From assembly GCA_003134655.1 (NCBI GenBank), contig PLBY01000094.1, positions 43,514 to 89,843 of the forward strand: a DNA stretch of 46,330 nucleotides, in the 5' to 3' direction. Positions 15,408 through 23,997 of the stretch are shown in pieces (positions within the stretch are counted from its first letter, which is position 1; each line of letters begins with the position of its first letter). Under the pieces are notes generated by a model. The model was not told where the DNA came from and did not search any database. It saw nothing but the letters and a program-made list of their open reading frames with translations. Position numbers and translations under genes: made by a program. This DNA is from Acidobacteriaceae bacterium (GTDB lineage: Bacteria > Acidobacteriota > Terriglobia > Terriglobales > Acidobacteriaceae).

Positions 15408-17971
15408 CCATCAAGATCAGAATCCCGAAGGCGAGTGGGGCAGAAGCGGGGAAGAGGATCCGCGGGCTGCCGCGCGACCCAGTCCTGCGCGCGGCGCTGG
15501 TGGTGTTTCTGATCCTGGCCGTGTCGTTTACAGTTCTGTTTTCTTACTTTTACATCAAGTACGACCGGATCATCGAGAAGCGATTCCGGTCTCCAGTTTT
15601 CGCCAATTCCGCGAAGATTTATGCGCTGCCGAAGACGGTGCGGGATGGGGAGCAGATCCAGGCGAAGGAGATTGCGGCGGAGCTGCGGCGGGCGGGGTAT
15701 TCGGATAAAGAGGGGCAGTCGACGCTGGGCACATTCCACGTGTCGAAGGACGGGATTGAGATTACGCCCGGGCCGGAGTCGTACCACAGCCCGGAGCCGG
15801 CGCGCATCAGCATCCAGGACGGGCAGGTCGACAAGATCAGCAGCAACGGGAACGATCTTTCGGCGTATGAGCTGGAGCCGCAGCTGGTGACCGCGCTATT
15901 TGATGCGGAGCAGCGGTCGAAGCGTGAGCTGGTGAAGTACGACGACATTCCTCCGCAGATGGTGCAGGCGGTGCTGGCGATTGAAGACCGGCGCTTCTTT
16001 GAGCACAGCGGCGTGAATTTTCTGCGCATGGCGGAAGCGGCGTGGATCGACGTGGTGCGGGGGCGGCACGAGCAGGGCGGGTCGACGCTGACGATGCAGC
16101 TTTCGCGCGGGTTCTTCCTGACGCCGGAGAAGACGATCAAGCGCAAGCTGACGGAGATGCTGATCGCCGAAGAGCTGGAACAGAAGTTCACCAAGAAGCA
16201 GATTTTTGAGTTCTACGCGAACTGGGTGGATTTGGGGCAGCGGGGATCATTTGCGATCAGCGGGTTCGCGGAGGCGTCGAAGGCGTACTTCAACAAGGAT
16301 CTGAAGGACATCACGCTGCCTGAGGCGGCGTTGCTTGCGGGAATCATTCAACGGCCGAGTTATCTGTCGCCGTATCGCCATCCGGAGCGCGCGCTGGAGC
16401 GGCGGAATCTGGTGCTGGAATCGATGGTGGAAACGCACGCGATCACGCGCGAGCAGGCGGATAAAGCCAAGGCCGCGCCGCTGAAGCTGGCGCCGCCGAA
16501 CGTGGAGGCCAGCGACGCTCCGTATTTTGTTGACATGGTGCGCGACCAGTTGATCAGCAAGTTTAACGAGACCGAGTTGAACGACCAGTCGTACCGGATT
16601 TATACGACGCTCGATCCGGACCTGCAGAAGGTGGCAGCACAGTCGGTGGAGATGGGCATCAAGCTGGTCGACGACCAGGTCAAGAAGCTGCGGACGAAGA
16701 AGGTGAAGGTCGGGAAGAAGTTTGAGACGACGGTGGCACCGGGTCCGCAGGCGCAGGTGGCGATGGTGGTGCTCGATCCGCACACGGGCGCGGTGCTGGC
16801 GCTGGTGGGAGGCCGGGATTACGGCTGGAGCCAGCTGAATCATGCGGTGGCGAAGCGGCCGACGGGATCGATCTTCAAACCGTTTGTGTATGCGGCGGCG
16901 ATGAACACGGCGCTGGATGGATCGCAGACGGTGCTGACTCCGGCGTCGGTGGTGACGGATGCGCCGTCGAGCTTCGCGTATGGCGATCAGATCTATGAGC
17001 CGCGCAATTACAAAGAGGAATACAAGGGCGACGTGTCGCTGCGGTACGCGCTGGCGATGTCGCTGAACAATGCGACGGTAAAGGTGGCCGAGCAGGTTGG
17101 GTACGACAAGGTGGCGGATCTGGCGAAGTCGGCGGGGATTGCGTCGGTGAAGGCGACTCCTGCGATGGCGCTGGGATCGTATGACGCGTCGCCGCTGGAC
17201 ATGACCGGGGCGTACACGTCGTTTGCGAATAACGGGATTCGGCTGTCGCCGATTCTGCTGCGCTCGGTGCGCAATGGCAAAGGCGACGTGATTGCGAACT
17301 ACGCGACGGACCAGCGGCAGGTGCTGGATCCGCGGGTTGCTTACGTCATGACCAACATGATGGAAGGCGTGATCAACTACGGGCTGGGATACACGGCGGT
17401 CCGGCTGCGAGGGTTTACTCTGCCGGCGGCGGGCAAGACTGGCAGCTCGCATGATGGGTGGTTCGCGGGATATACGTCGAATCTGCTGTGCATTGTGTGG
17501 GTGGGGTACGACGACTACAGCGATTTGCGACTGAGCGGCGCGATGACGGCCGCACCCATCTGGACGGAGTTCATGAAGAGGGCGTCCGCACTGCCGCAGT
17601 ACGCCGACATGAAGCCGTTCCAGCAGCCGACGGGCGTTGTGGACGTACAGCTGGATAAGGTGACGAACCGGCTGGCGACGCCAACTTGTCCGGATGATTA
17701 TGTCTCCGCGTTTGTGGCAGGGACGGAGCCGCGCGATACCTGCGACGCGCAGGAGGGGATGAAGGGGTTCTTCTCGCGCATGTTTGGGGGCGGAGACAAG
17801 GGAGTGCAGCCGCAGCAGGCCCAGGCCGATCCGGCGCAGGATCCGAATAATCCTCAGGACCCTAAGAAGAAGAAGGGGTTATTTGGCAAGATCGCGGGAA
17901 TATTTAAGGATGACAAAACGGCGGCTCCGGTGTCTAAGCCAGCAGACAGTGGGCAGACAGCGCCGCATTAG
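15404..17971 (+). CDS. class A penicillin-binding protein (PBP1-type)
   Basis: 855 residues from GTG 15404. A short basic cytoplasmic tail is followed by one transmembrane anchor (about residues 28-50). A UB2H-like region (about 60-150) contains SAKIYALPKTVRDGEQI. The GT51 glycosyltransferase domain (about 175-350) has EDRRFFEHSGVN, QGGSTLTMQLSRGFFLT and ELEQKFTKKQIFEFYAN. The transpeptidase domain has SxxK (TGSIFKPFVYA, about 488), SxN (SLNN) and KTG (GKTGSSHDGWFAGY, about 676). It polymerises and cross-links peptidoglycan at the periplasmic face. A long Gln/Pro/Lys-rich tail (about 795-855) is unusual. The gene stands alone. Confidence 0.95.
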   Translation: MTIKIRIPKASGAEAGKRIRGLPRDPVLRAALVVFLILAVSFTVLFSYFYIKYDRIIEKRFRSPVFANSAKIYALPKTVRDGEQIQAKEIAAELRRAGYSDKEGQSTLGTFHVSKDGIEITPGPESYHSPEPARISIQDGQVDKISSNGNDLSAYELEPQLVTALFDAEQRSKRELVKYDDIPPQMVQAVLAIEDRRFFEHSGVNFLRMAEAAWIDVVRGRHEQGGSTLTMQLSRGFFLTPEKTIKRKLTEMLIAEELEQKFTKKQIFEFYANWVDLGQRGSFAISGFAEASKAYFNKDLKDITLPEAALLAGIIQRPSYLSPYRHPERALERRNLVLESMVETHAITREQADKAKAAPLKLAPPNVEASDAPYFVDMVRDQLISKFNETELNDQSYRIYTTLDPDLQKVAAQSVEMGIKLVDDQVKKLRTKKVKVGKKFETTVAPGPQAQVAMVVLDPHTGAVLALVGGRDYGWSQLNHAVAKRPTGSIFKPFVYAAAMNTALDGSQTVLTPASVVTDAPSSFAYGDQIYEPRNYKEEYKGDVSLRYALAMSLNNATVKVAEQVGYDKVADLAKSAGIASVKATPAMALGSYDASPLDMTGAYTSFANNGIRLSPILLRSVRNGKGDVIANYATDQRQVLDPRVAYVMTNMMEGVINYGLGYTAVRLRGFTLPAAGKTGSSHDGWFAGYTSNLLCIVWVGYDDYSDLRLSGAMTAAPIWTEFMKRASALPQYADMKPFQQPTGVVDVQLDKVTNRLATPTCPDDYVSAFVAGTEPRDTCDAQEGMKGFFSRMFGGGDKGVQPQQAQADPAQDPNNPQDPKKKKGLFGKIAGIFKDDKTAAPVSKPADSGQTAPH

Positions 17972-18084
17972 GGGTGTGGGTCCTGGGTGTCAGATCTTAA
18001 GTTAAGACCTAGGATTCCGTCACAAAACCCTCGCCGACTGCCCAAAACTGTGCCAGAATGTGTCCACTAGCTTGGGGGTGGCCC

Positions 18085-18906
18085 ATGTCGTCCCGCTCGA
18101 TGTTCTTGCTGGTTCCCGTCTCGCTTCTCACCATTTGTGTCTGCGCCTTGACGAGTGTGTCGTGGGGGCAGGCTTCTCACGCCGAACAAGTGCAAATTAA
18201 ACCGCCGCTGTTGAGGACGATTGATCCTCCGGCGCCGGACGCGACGGCGGCCGATCTGGAGGCGCGGGCGGACCAATTGCGCGCGGTGAAACTTTATCTG
18301 GACGCGCTCGACTACTATCGCGCGGCGATGGCGAAGAGGCCGAACTCGGCGAGTCTGCTGAATAAGGTGGGAATCACTGAGTTGATGATGCAGCGCTATC
18401 GTGAAGCGAAGAAGTCGTTTGATCAGTCGATCAAATACGACCGCAAGTTTGCCGATGCCTACAACAATCGGGGCGTGGTTTTTTACGAAGAGCAGAAGTT
18501 CGGTGCTGCGGTGAAGGACTACCGGAGAGCAATCGCGATCGATGGTTCGTCGGCTTCGTTCTATAGCAATCTGGGCGCGGCGCTGTTTGCTAAGAAAGAG
18601 TTCGAGCCGGCGGTGCTGGCGTATGAGCGCGCAGTGGCGATTGATCCGGACGTGTTCGAGCGGACGTCGCGAGGCGGAGTGCAGGCGCAGTTGCCCAGCC
18701 CGGGAGACCGGGCGCGCTACGACTTCACCGTGGCGAAACTCTACGCCAAGATGGGCTACTCGGACCGGTCGCTGGAATATTTGAGGAAAGCGCTGGAAGA
18801 GGGATACAAGGATTTCAACAACGTGTACAAGGAACCGGAGTTCGCCGAGTTGCGGAAGGATAAGCGGTTTACGGAGTTGGTGGCGTCGAAGCCGCCGGTG
18901 TTGTAG
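18085..18906 (+). CDS. exported TPR-repeat protein
   Basis: 273 residues from ATG 18085, preceded by GGGGGTGG; ATG 18058 is also in frame but would give an odd N-terminus before the signal peptide. Signal peptide: SMFLLVPVSLLTICVCALTS and a cut after VSWGQ. TPR units follow, for example LYLDALDYYRAAMAKRPNSA, AKKSFDQSIKYDRKFADAYN and AVKDYRRAIAIDGSSASFYS, with the usual A at position 8 and P near the end of helix B. The C-terminal unit (SDRSLEYLRKALEEGYKD) is of the form often seen next to it in this family. It probably scaffolds a periplasmic complex. No partner gene is adjacent. Confidence 0.8.
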   Translation: MSSRSMFLLVPVSLLTICVCALTSVSWGQASHAEQVQIKPPLLRTIDPPAPDATAADLEARADQLRAVKLYLDALDYYRAAMAKRPNSASLLNKVGITELMMQRYREAKKSFDQSIKYDRKFADAYNNRGVVFYEEQKFGAAVKDYRRAIAIDGSSASFYSNLGAALFAKKEFEPAVLAYERAVAIDPDVFERTSRGGVQAQLPSPGDRARYDFTVAKLYAKMGYSDRSLEYLRKALEEGYKDFNNVYKEPEFAELRKDKRFTELVASKPPVL

Positions 18907-19213
18907 CAGAACTCGCATCGCCGGGCGGGAAGTCTCCAGGTTCGCTTGCGAGAGTTGATCTTTCGCCCCGCTGGGGCTTGCTTTTAGTCTCGCTCTTCTC
19001 CCGCGGCTTGCGCCGTGGGCTGTATTCTTTCGCCGCCCTTCGACTCCACTCAGGGCAGGCTTTCGCGGCTGGAGCTTGCCGGGGTTCGATTCATCGCGCT
19101 CCCATAGATTCCGTTCTCACTCACTCTGTAGCCAGCAGAAGCTGCGGGAATCCTAAAGGCCTTCCTCACGTAATCTGACCTGCGGCGTCTAATGGGCGAG
19201 GACTCAACTCAAT
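18907..19213. other. intergenic region with family F repeat
   Basis: 306 bases without a gene. It contains CGCCCCGCTGGGGC (about 18963-18976), a CCGCGGCTTGCGCCGTGGG hairpin (about 19001-19019) followed by TGTATTCTTTCGCCGC, which echoes the third block of family A, and a family F unit at 19036-19059. Confidence 0.5.
19036..19059. repeat. family F repeat
   Basis: CCCTTCGACTCCACTCAGGG then CAGG; matches 6659-6682 and 32273-32296. Confidence 0.55.
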
Positions 19214-20539
19214 ATGCGGATTAACGCGGTGCGTGCGGGCAGTTTTGTTCTTCTGCTTCTTTTCTGCGGGTGTTTGCCATCGGTGGGTGAAGATCCTTGG
19301 ATGTTTCGGGGGAACCCGGCGCATAGCGGGGTCTATGACGGGGCCGGGTTGGCGAGATTCGGCGGCCTCAAGTGGAAGTTTCACACGGGCGGGATGGTGA
19401 TTGGGTCGGCTGCGGTGTCGGAGGGGAAGGTTTACTTCGGCAGCGCCGATGGGAATCTTTACGCGGCGGACGCGGAATCGGGCGCGTTGAGGTGGAAGTT
19501 CGATGCGAAGAGCCGGATTCCGTCGTCTCCGGCAGTCGCGGAGAAGGTCGTTTACTTCGGTGCATACGATGGGAAGTTTTATGCGGTGGATGCTGCCACG
19601 GGAGCGCTGAAGTGGAAGTTTCAGACCGGAGGCGAGAGGCGGTTCGCGGGCAAGCATCTGCATGGGGTGCAGCCGGTCAGCGAGACCATGCCGGATCCGT
19701 TTGACTGTTATCTTTCGTCCCCCGTAGTTTGGAAGGGAGCAGTTTATTTCGGCAGCGGGGACGGGAACATTTACTCGCTGAACGCGGCGTCGGGGGCGCT
19801 GAACTGGAAATTCAAAACCGGGGATGTGGTGCATGCGTCGCCGGCGATTGCGGATGGCACTCTGTTTCTGGGGAGTTGGGATAGCTATTTCTATGCGCTC
19901 GATGCGGTAACCGGGCGAGAGAAGTGGCGGTTCAAGACGGGGGAGGATCCGGACACGCACAATCAGGTGGGCATTCAGTCGTCGGCGGCGGTGGTGGATG
20001 GAATTGTTTATTTCGGGTGCCGGGATTCGCATCTCTACGCACTCGATGCCGCCACCGGGCAGAAGAAATGGGCGTTTTCAGGCGAGGGTTCGTGGGTGGT
20101 GTCGTCTCCGGCGGTGAAAGAGGGCAGAGTCTACTTCGTGACTTCCGACTCAAGTCTGTTGTATGCACTCGACGCCAAGTCGGGGGCGGTGTTGCAGTCG
20201 GTGGGATTCAATCATTGGTATCTGTACTCGTCACCGGCCCTGGCGGGTGGAATGTTGTACGTCGGGTTGACGCAGGGAAAACTGGTTGCGGTCGATCTTG
20301 CGGGGTTCAAGCCGGCCTGGAGCTTTGAAACCGATGGGATGAAGGAACACGGGCCCGCTTATACAAAAACGGATGGGACGCCGAACAGCGAGGTAATTTA
20401 TCGCTCTGATTTCTACGACGACATGGTGGCTGGGGTCGACAGGGTCATGAGTATGGGAGCGATTCTGTCGTCTCCGGTGGTATCGGGAGGCGTGGTGTAT
20501 GTGGGCAGCGCGGATGGAAATCTGTATGCGCTGCGGTAG
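19214..20539 (+). CDS. exported PQQ-repeat beta-propeller protein
   Basis: 441 residues. The N-terminus (AGSFVLLLLFCGCLPSVG) is a signal peptide with two Cys near its end; F-C-G-C is not a good lipobox, so lipidation is uncertain. At least seven PQQ-type blades follow, each with VYFGSxDGxxYAxDAxxGxxxWKF or close variants, for example GKVYFGSADGNLYAADAESG and KVVYFGAYDGKFYAVDAATG. The family contains BamB-like scaffolds and PQQ enzymes. No dehydrogenase catalytic Cys-Cys pair or Asp is recognised, so a structural or binding role is more likely. GAGG lies about 12 bases before the ATG. The final blade ends exactly at the stop. Confidence 0.85.
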   Translation: MRINAVRAGSFVLLLLFCGCLPSVGEDPWMFRGNPAHSGVYDGAGLARFGGLKWKFHTGGMVIGSAAVSEGKVYFGSADGNLYAADAESGALRWKFDAKSRIPSSPAVAEKVVYFGAYDGKFYAVDAATGALKWKFQTGGERRFAGKHLHGVQPVSETMPDPFDCYLSSPVVWKGAVYFGSGDGNIYSLNAASGALNWKFKTGDVVHASPAIADGTLFLGSWDSYFYALDAVTGREKWRFKTGEDPDTHNQVGIQSSAAVVDGIVYFGCRDSHLYALDAATGQKKWAFSGEGSWVVSSPAVKEGRVYFVTSDSSLLYALDAKSGAVLQSVGFNHWYLYSSPALAGGMLYVGLTQGKLVAVDLAGFKPAWSFETDGMKEHGPAYTKTDGTPNSEVIYRSDFYDDMVAGVDRVMSMGAILSSPVVSGGVVYVGSADGNLYALR

Positions 20540-20586
20540 AGGCGGCTCGTTGCGAATCGGGTGCCGTTATTTTGTGGGTTCGAGAT

Positions 20587-20742
20587 TTTACAAAGCTTTA
20601 CAAAAATAGACGGAACTTATGCGGGTTCCGGTGTTTAATTTCCCTACATACTCCTGAAAACAACAGGGTGAGTAAGGAGAAACGGTAGCCCATCGGATGC
20701 TGACCCGAGCACGCCCCAAGCAAGCATCCGGTGGGTTTTTTT
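20587..20742 (+). ncRNA. candidate small RNA with promoter-like element and terminator
   Basis: Between a plus-strand stop and a convergent minus-strand gene. Two TTTACA boxes (20587-20592 and 20597-20602) precede ACTTATGC. The transcript would then carry a CCTG/CAGG hairpin (20653-20667) inside CTCCT/AGGAG arms (20651-20679) and end with a 13-bp stem (CCCATCGGATGCT / AGCATCCGGTGGG) and a T-run. The AT-rich promoter-like segment stands out from its surroundings. It could instead be only the terminator of the preceding gene. Confidence 0.4.
20689..20742 (+). terminator. strong rho-independent terminator
   Basis: 13-bp stem CCCATCGGATGCT (20689-20701) with AGCATCCGGTGGG (20723-20735), one G-U pair, followed by seven Ts. 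Confidence 0.8.
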
Positions 20743-20745
20743 CTT

Positions 20746-20884
20746 TGAGCTTCTAGCCTCTAACTACTAGCTTCTAGCTAAACCAAAACAAACGACACCC
20801 GTGGGCCATGGGACTTGAAGCCCAGGGGGGCCGAGTTCCGTCTTCAGGGGTGAGCTAGCCGCTAGAAGCTAGGAGCTAGAAGCT
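20746..20884. repeat. TAGCTTCTAG-type short repeats on both sides of a spacer
   Basis: AGCTTCTAGCCTCTAACTAC and CTAGCTTCTAGCTAA near 20748-20781, then the complementary pattern CTAGCCGCTAGAAGCTAGGA and GCTAGAAGC near 20855-20883. The right part overlaps the 3' end of the kdsC gene and encodes its last residues. Confidence 0.6.
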
Positions 20885-21525
20885 TCTTTCGGGCTGCGTT
20901 CGCCGAGGTAGGCTTCCAGGATCTTCTTCCATTTGCCTTGGGCTTTGAGGATGAACTCCACTGCGTCGCGGAGGGCGCCGTCGCCACCGGCGTGGGGCGT
21001 GGTGTAGTGGGCTTCATGCTTCACTTCGGCGCGGGCGTTTTTCACGGCGATGGCCAGACCTGCGGCGCGCATGGCCGGGAGGTCGATGATGTCGTCGCCG
21101 ATGAAGGCGGCTTCTTCCTGCTTGATTCCCGCTTCCTTCACAACTTCTTCAAAGCAGGAGCGTTTGTCGTGGATGCCCTGGCGGACGTATTCGAGATTGA
21201 GGTCGCGGGCGCGGAGCGCGACGGTTTCGGAGATGCGCTTGGTGATGAGTCCGGTCTGGATGCCTGCTAGGCGCGCGAGGGAGATCGAGGTGCCGTCGTG
21301 GGCGTGGAAGCCTTTGGCTTCGATCAGAGACTGGCTCTGGAAGCCGAATCCGCCCTGGCCGGCTTGTTGAGCGGATCGCTCTAGCGTCCGCTGATCGAGG
21401 ACGGTTTGGTTTGACCCGGCGGGGGCGGGGAAGATGAAGAGTTTGCCGTCAGTGAGGACGCCGTCGACGTCGAAGAGGAGGAGTTTGATTTTGCGAGCGC
21501 GAGCGGCGGGGGAGAGTTTGGGCAT
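20869..21525 (-). CDS. kdsC: 3-deoxy-D-manno-octulosonate 8-phosphate phosphatase (KdsC-type HAD)
   Basis: 218 residues from ATG 21525, just before the HAD core; the frame could extend to 21588. HAD motif I is LLLFDVDGVLTDGK. Motif II/III elements are seen in GLITKRISETVALRARDLNL and the acidic motif IV in AAFIGDDIIDLPAM. It removes phosphate from Kdo-8-phosphate, the step after Kdo8P synthase, so it works in the same pathway as the arabinose isomerase at 9077. Compared with typical KdsC (about 180) it has about 40 extra residues between LFIFPAPAG and EAKGFHAHDG, rich in Gln, which contain an inverted repeat (AGCGGATCGCT ... AGCGTCCGCT). The last residues come from a short repeat tract. Confidence 0.85.
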   Translation of the reverse strand: MPKLSPAARARKIKLLLFDVDGVLTDGKLFIFPAPAGSNQTVLDQRTLERSAQQAGQGGFGFQSQSLIEAKGFHAHDGTSISLARLAGIQTGLITKRISETVALRARDLNLEYVRQGIHDKRSCFEEVVKEAGIKQEEAAFIGDDIIDLPAMRAAGLAIAVKNARAEVKHEAHYTTPHAGGDGALRDAVEFILKAQGKWKKILEAYLGERSPKEASSS

Positions 21526-21787
21526 CGAGCGGAATTTTAGCAGCCTTTGCGAAGAGCGGCGCTTGGGCAGCAACCTCGCAATTGTCATGTTCTCAATTTG
21601 CTATTTGGGTCGATAGTGCGTAGGGTTGTTTGGGTTTCTATCTGTTTCACTCCCGTCGTTTCGCTTCCCAGGGGGAAAGGATGATGGGCACGCCACTCCT
21701 TAATGTCGGCTTGATTTCCTTAGCGTCCCGCACCACATACATACCCAGCCATCCTACTTAGGTGGAGAATGAGTACAGGTGAATGAA

Positions 21788-22231
21788 ATGATGAAGAGAT
21801 TAGCTTTGGCTGCGGCTCTGCTGGGGGTGCTGCTGGCGACTGCTTTCGGGCAGGCTCAGAAAGCCTCGTCAGGCAGCACGAAGGACGTCATCTATGTGAC
21901 TGCAGATAAGGCGACGTTCAAGCAGGCTCCGGGGGGCGGGGTCGCGATGGCGACCGTTTGGGGTGATCCGGACAAGGGCGTTCATGGAACGTTCACGAAA
22001 TTTGATCCGGGGTACGACGCGGGAATGCACACGCATACGAACGATGTCTGGATCGTCGTGATCAAAGGCGCTTATCTATACAAAGATGACGCGGGCGAAA
22101 AGCGTGTGGGGCCGGGAGAGTTTCTCCGAGTTCCGGGCGGTCACAAGCATTGGAGCGGCGGGGACAAGACGGAAGGTGCGCTCTTCTACGAGGAAGCGTC
22201 AGGGAAGTTCGATACGATACCAGCGAAATAA
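21788..22231 (+). CDS. exported cupin-domain protein
   Basis: 147 residues from ATG 21788 (ATG 21791 and GTG 21779 are alternatives; AGGTG lies 6 bases before 21788). Signal peptide KRLALAAALLGVLLATAFGQ. The cupin barrel shows GYDAGMHTHTNDVWIVVIKG (motif 1, with G(X)5HXH(X)3-4) and GEFLRVPGGHKHWSG (motif 2 with His), so the metal-binding His residues are present. Similar small exported cupins have unknown substrates. A terminator follows at 22271. Confidence 0.8.
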   Translation: MMKRLALAAALLGVLLATAFGQAQKASSGSTKDVIYVTADKATFKQAPGGGVAMATVWGDPDKGVHGTFTKFDPGYDAGMHTHTNDVWIVVIKGAYLYKDDAGEKRVGPGEFLRVPGGHKHWSGGDKTEGALFYEEASGKFDTIPAK

Positions 22232-22270
22232 AGCTCTCCACAAATCCGCTGTTTGGAAGCAAGATCAAGA

Positions 22271-22299
22271 CCCTGAAAGTTAATTCTTTCGGGGTTTTT
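22271..22299 (+). terminator. rho-independent terminator after the cupin gene
   Basis: CCCTGAAAG / CTTTCGGGG stem (one G-U pair) around TTAATT, then TTTTT. Confidence 0.8.
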
Positions 22300-22525
22300 C
22301 TGACTCCAAACTAGGCCGGTTCCATGGGCCAATGGGTGACAGGGCGATCGTTCGACAATAATCAACTGGCACTCAAAACTCAGGGACGAGTGCTATCGCG
22401 ATATTTCGCCAACAATCCGCCTCAAAAGGCGAATTGAGGCAAGGTGTGAGCAATATGGAACATCGTCGTCATTGGTTCAAGTGCTCCAATCAGAGTCTGC
22501 TCTTCGTAAACGGGGCGGCGGACCT
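22300..22525. other. intergenic region upstream of the Crp/Fnr gene
   Basis: About 225 bases without a gene. CGCCTCAAAAGGCG at about 22418-22431 can form a small hairpin in the leader of the regulator. No clear -10/-35 pair was found. Confidence 0.35.
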
Positions 22526-23239
22526 ATGGCCAAGCAGCGACTCCCTTTCAACCCAAAAACGTTTCTCACAACCATCGGCATTGGTCGGGAGATGATGTCC
22601 TTCAAAAAAGGGCAGACAATTTACTCTCTGAATGATGCGGCAGACGCCTTATTTGTCATTCAAGAAGGAACGGTAAAACTCAGCGTTAAGCCACCAGTTG
22701 GGAAGGAAGCAATCCTCGACATATTGAGCGCTGGCGATTTTGTTGGCAAAGATTCCGTTGCCGGTCAGAGTTCCCGCACGGCCTCGGCTGGCGCAATGAC
22801 AGACTGCACGCTCCTGCGAATCACGAAAAAGGCTATGCTGCTCGCCCTGACAAGGCACGTAAAGTTGGCAAATCTGTTTTGGGCTTATGTGCTGGCAAGG
22901 AACATCCGATACCAGCAAGACTTGGTTGACCAACATTGCAGTTCCAGCGAGAAACGACTAGCGCGTGTTCTTTTGCTGCTCGCTCATTTCGATGGCCATG
23001 GGGCGGCCGAGACTACGGTTCCGAAGATGAAGCATGAGACGCTGGCAGAGATGGTTGGGACCACCCGTTCGCGCATTAGCTTTTTCATGAACCGGTTTAA
23101 GGAATCCGGCTTTATCTTTTACGAGAACAAAGGCAAGCTGTTGCGAGTTCATCGGACTTTTTTGCTTTCTGCTGCCAATAACTTCCGCTCCTGTGAACAA
23201 GCATCACGATTCCCCGAACCGCCCGTTGTCCCGTCTTAG
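22526..23239 (+). CDS. Crp/Fnr-family transcriptional regulator
   Basis: 237 residues from ATG 22526 (MAKQRLPF); an earlier in-frame start at 22472 would add 18 residues of poor quality. The cyclic-nucleotide-binding-like domain (about 15-135) has KGQTIYSLNDAADALFVIQE, GTVKLSV and ILDILSAGDFVGKDSVAGQS. It ends in a long dimer helix. A winged HTH (about 165-225) has the recognition helix in TLAEMVGTTRSRISFFMNRF, as in HTH_Crp_2. The N-terminal Cys cluster of FNR is absent, so it is not an oxygen-sensing Fe-S FNR. The fold suggests a small-molecule ligand that is unknown. Base composition here looks a little lower in G+C than in neighbouring genes, possibly from transfer. Confidence 0.88.
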   Translation: MAKQRLPFNPKTFLTTIGIGREMMSFKKGQTIYSLNDAADALFVIQEGTVKLSVKPPVGKEAILDILSAGDFVGKDSVAGQSSRTASAGAMTDCTLLRITKKAMLLALTRHVKLANLFWAYVLARNIRYQQDLVDQHCSSSEKRLARVLLLLAHFDGHGAAETTVPKMKHETLAEMVGTTRSRISFFMNRFKESGFIFYENKGKLLRVHRTFLLSAANNFRSCEQASRFPEPPVVPS

Positions 23240-23363
23240 CACGCGTCAGTTCGACAAGAATACAGTCCATGCGAGTTAGGTAGCCCTCTCAACTGCCGCA
23301 AACAAGGCGTTTACTCGGATTGATCCGTTGGGGAGTTTGGCGATTACGCGCGGCCTGGCGACG

Positions 23364-23840
23364 TCAGCCCTTCACATAAGCGAGCTTTGCGGCGACTTTG
23401 CCGTTGCGGACGGTGAAGATGTCTACGCCGCGGATGTGCCAGGGCTGGCCGTTGCGCATTTTGCGATAGACCCAGAGCACGACGGCGCGATTGCCGGTGA
23501 TGATGGTTTCTTCGGCATCGAAGTGGGCGTCGGAGTTGCGTGCGAACCATCCGCGCCAGAAGTCGACGACGGCGGCCTTGCCGTCGATGCGGCGGCCGTC
23601 GGGGGCTGGGGATGTGTCTTCGAAGACCGTGTCGTCGGTCAGGAACTCGGCCAGGGCGTCGGCATCGTGACGGTTGAAGGCTTTGTTGAAATTGTTGATC
23701 GCCGTGCGCGTGGATTGTTCCGCGGACGGCACGTTTTGCGGGCTCATGGGCACCTCGCGGGTCTTGGCGGTTGAGAAGAAACCTCCGAACAGCACTGCGG
23801 CACACAATATCACCACGAGATGGCGATTGGCAGAGCGCAT
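23364..23840 (-). CDS. exported SnoaL-like (SgcJ/EcaC/DUF4440-type) protein
   Basis: 158 residues from ATG 23840, which has AGGAGG eight bases upstream; the longer frame to 23888 is unlikely. Signal peptide ANRHLVVILCAAVLFGGFFS. The NTF2-like fold shows INNFNKAFNRHDADALAEFL, TDDTVFEDTSPA, AVVDFWRGWFARNSD and a final IRGVDIFTVRNGKVAAKLAY, typical of nuclear-transport-factor-2-like proteins. Members bind small ligands or isomerise them; the role here is unknown. It is transcribed away from the Lhr gene. Confidence 0.75.
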   Translation of the reverse strand: MRSANRHLVVILCAAVLFGGFFSTAKTREVPMSPQNVPSAEQSTRTAINNFNKAFNRHDADALAEFLTDDTVFEDTSPAPDGRRIDGKAAVVDFWRGWFARNSDAHFDAEETIITGNRAVVLWVYRKMRNGQPWHIRGVDIFTVRNGKVAAKLAYVKG

Positions 23841-23878
23841 TATTCGACCTCCTGCGGCGCGGTAGAAACCTTTTACCA

Positions 23879-23905
23879 CTAAGGACACGAAGGTCCACGA
23901 AGGAA
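23879..23905. repeat. short AAGGACACGAAGG-type repeat
   Basis: AAGGACACGAAGGTCCACGAAGG, a tandem-like motif of the kind often seen between genes in such genomes. It lies in the divergent gap upstream of both the SnoaL-like and Lhr genes. Confidence 0.4.
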
Positions 23906-23962
23906 AGCCAAGGATACGCTTTTGTGATTCTTTGTGGTTCGGCCCCGCTGCGCGGCGAACAT

Positions 23963-23991
23963 TTGGCGAAAATGGCGGTTCGGGCTAGAAT
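23963..23991 (+). promoter_or_regulatory. candidate promoter of lhr
   Basis: TTGGCG (23963-23968) and TAGAAT (23986-23991) with a 17-base spacer. The -10 box ends only 6 bases before ATG 23998, so the message may be leaderless. Confidence 0.45.
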
Positions 23992-23997
23992 ATCCGG

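Noticed and set aside
16247..17452. 401-codon minus-strand ORF
   Set aside because: Shadow of the penicillin-binding protein gene.
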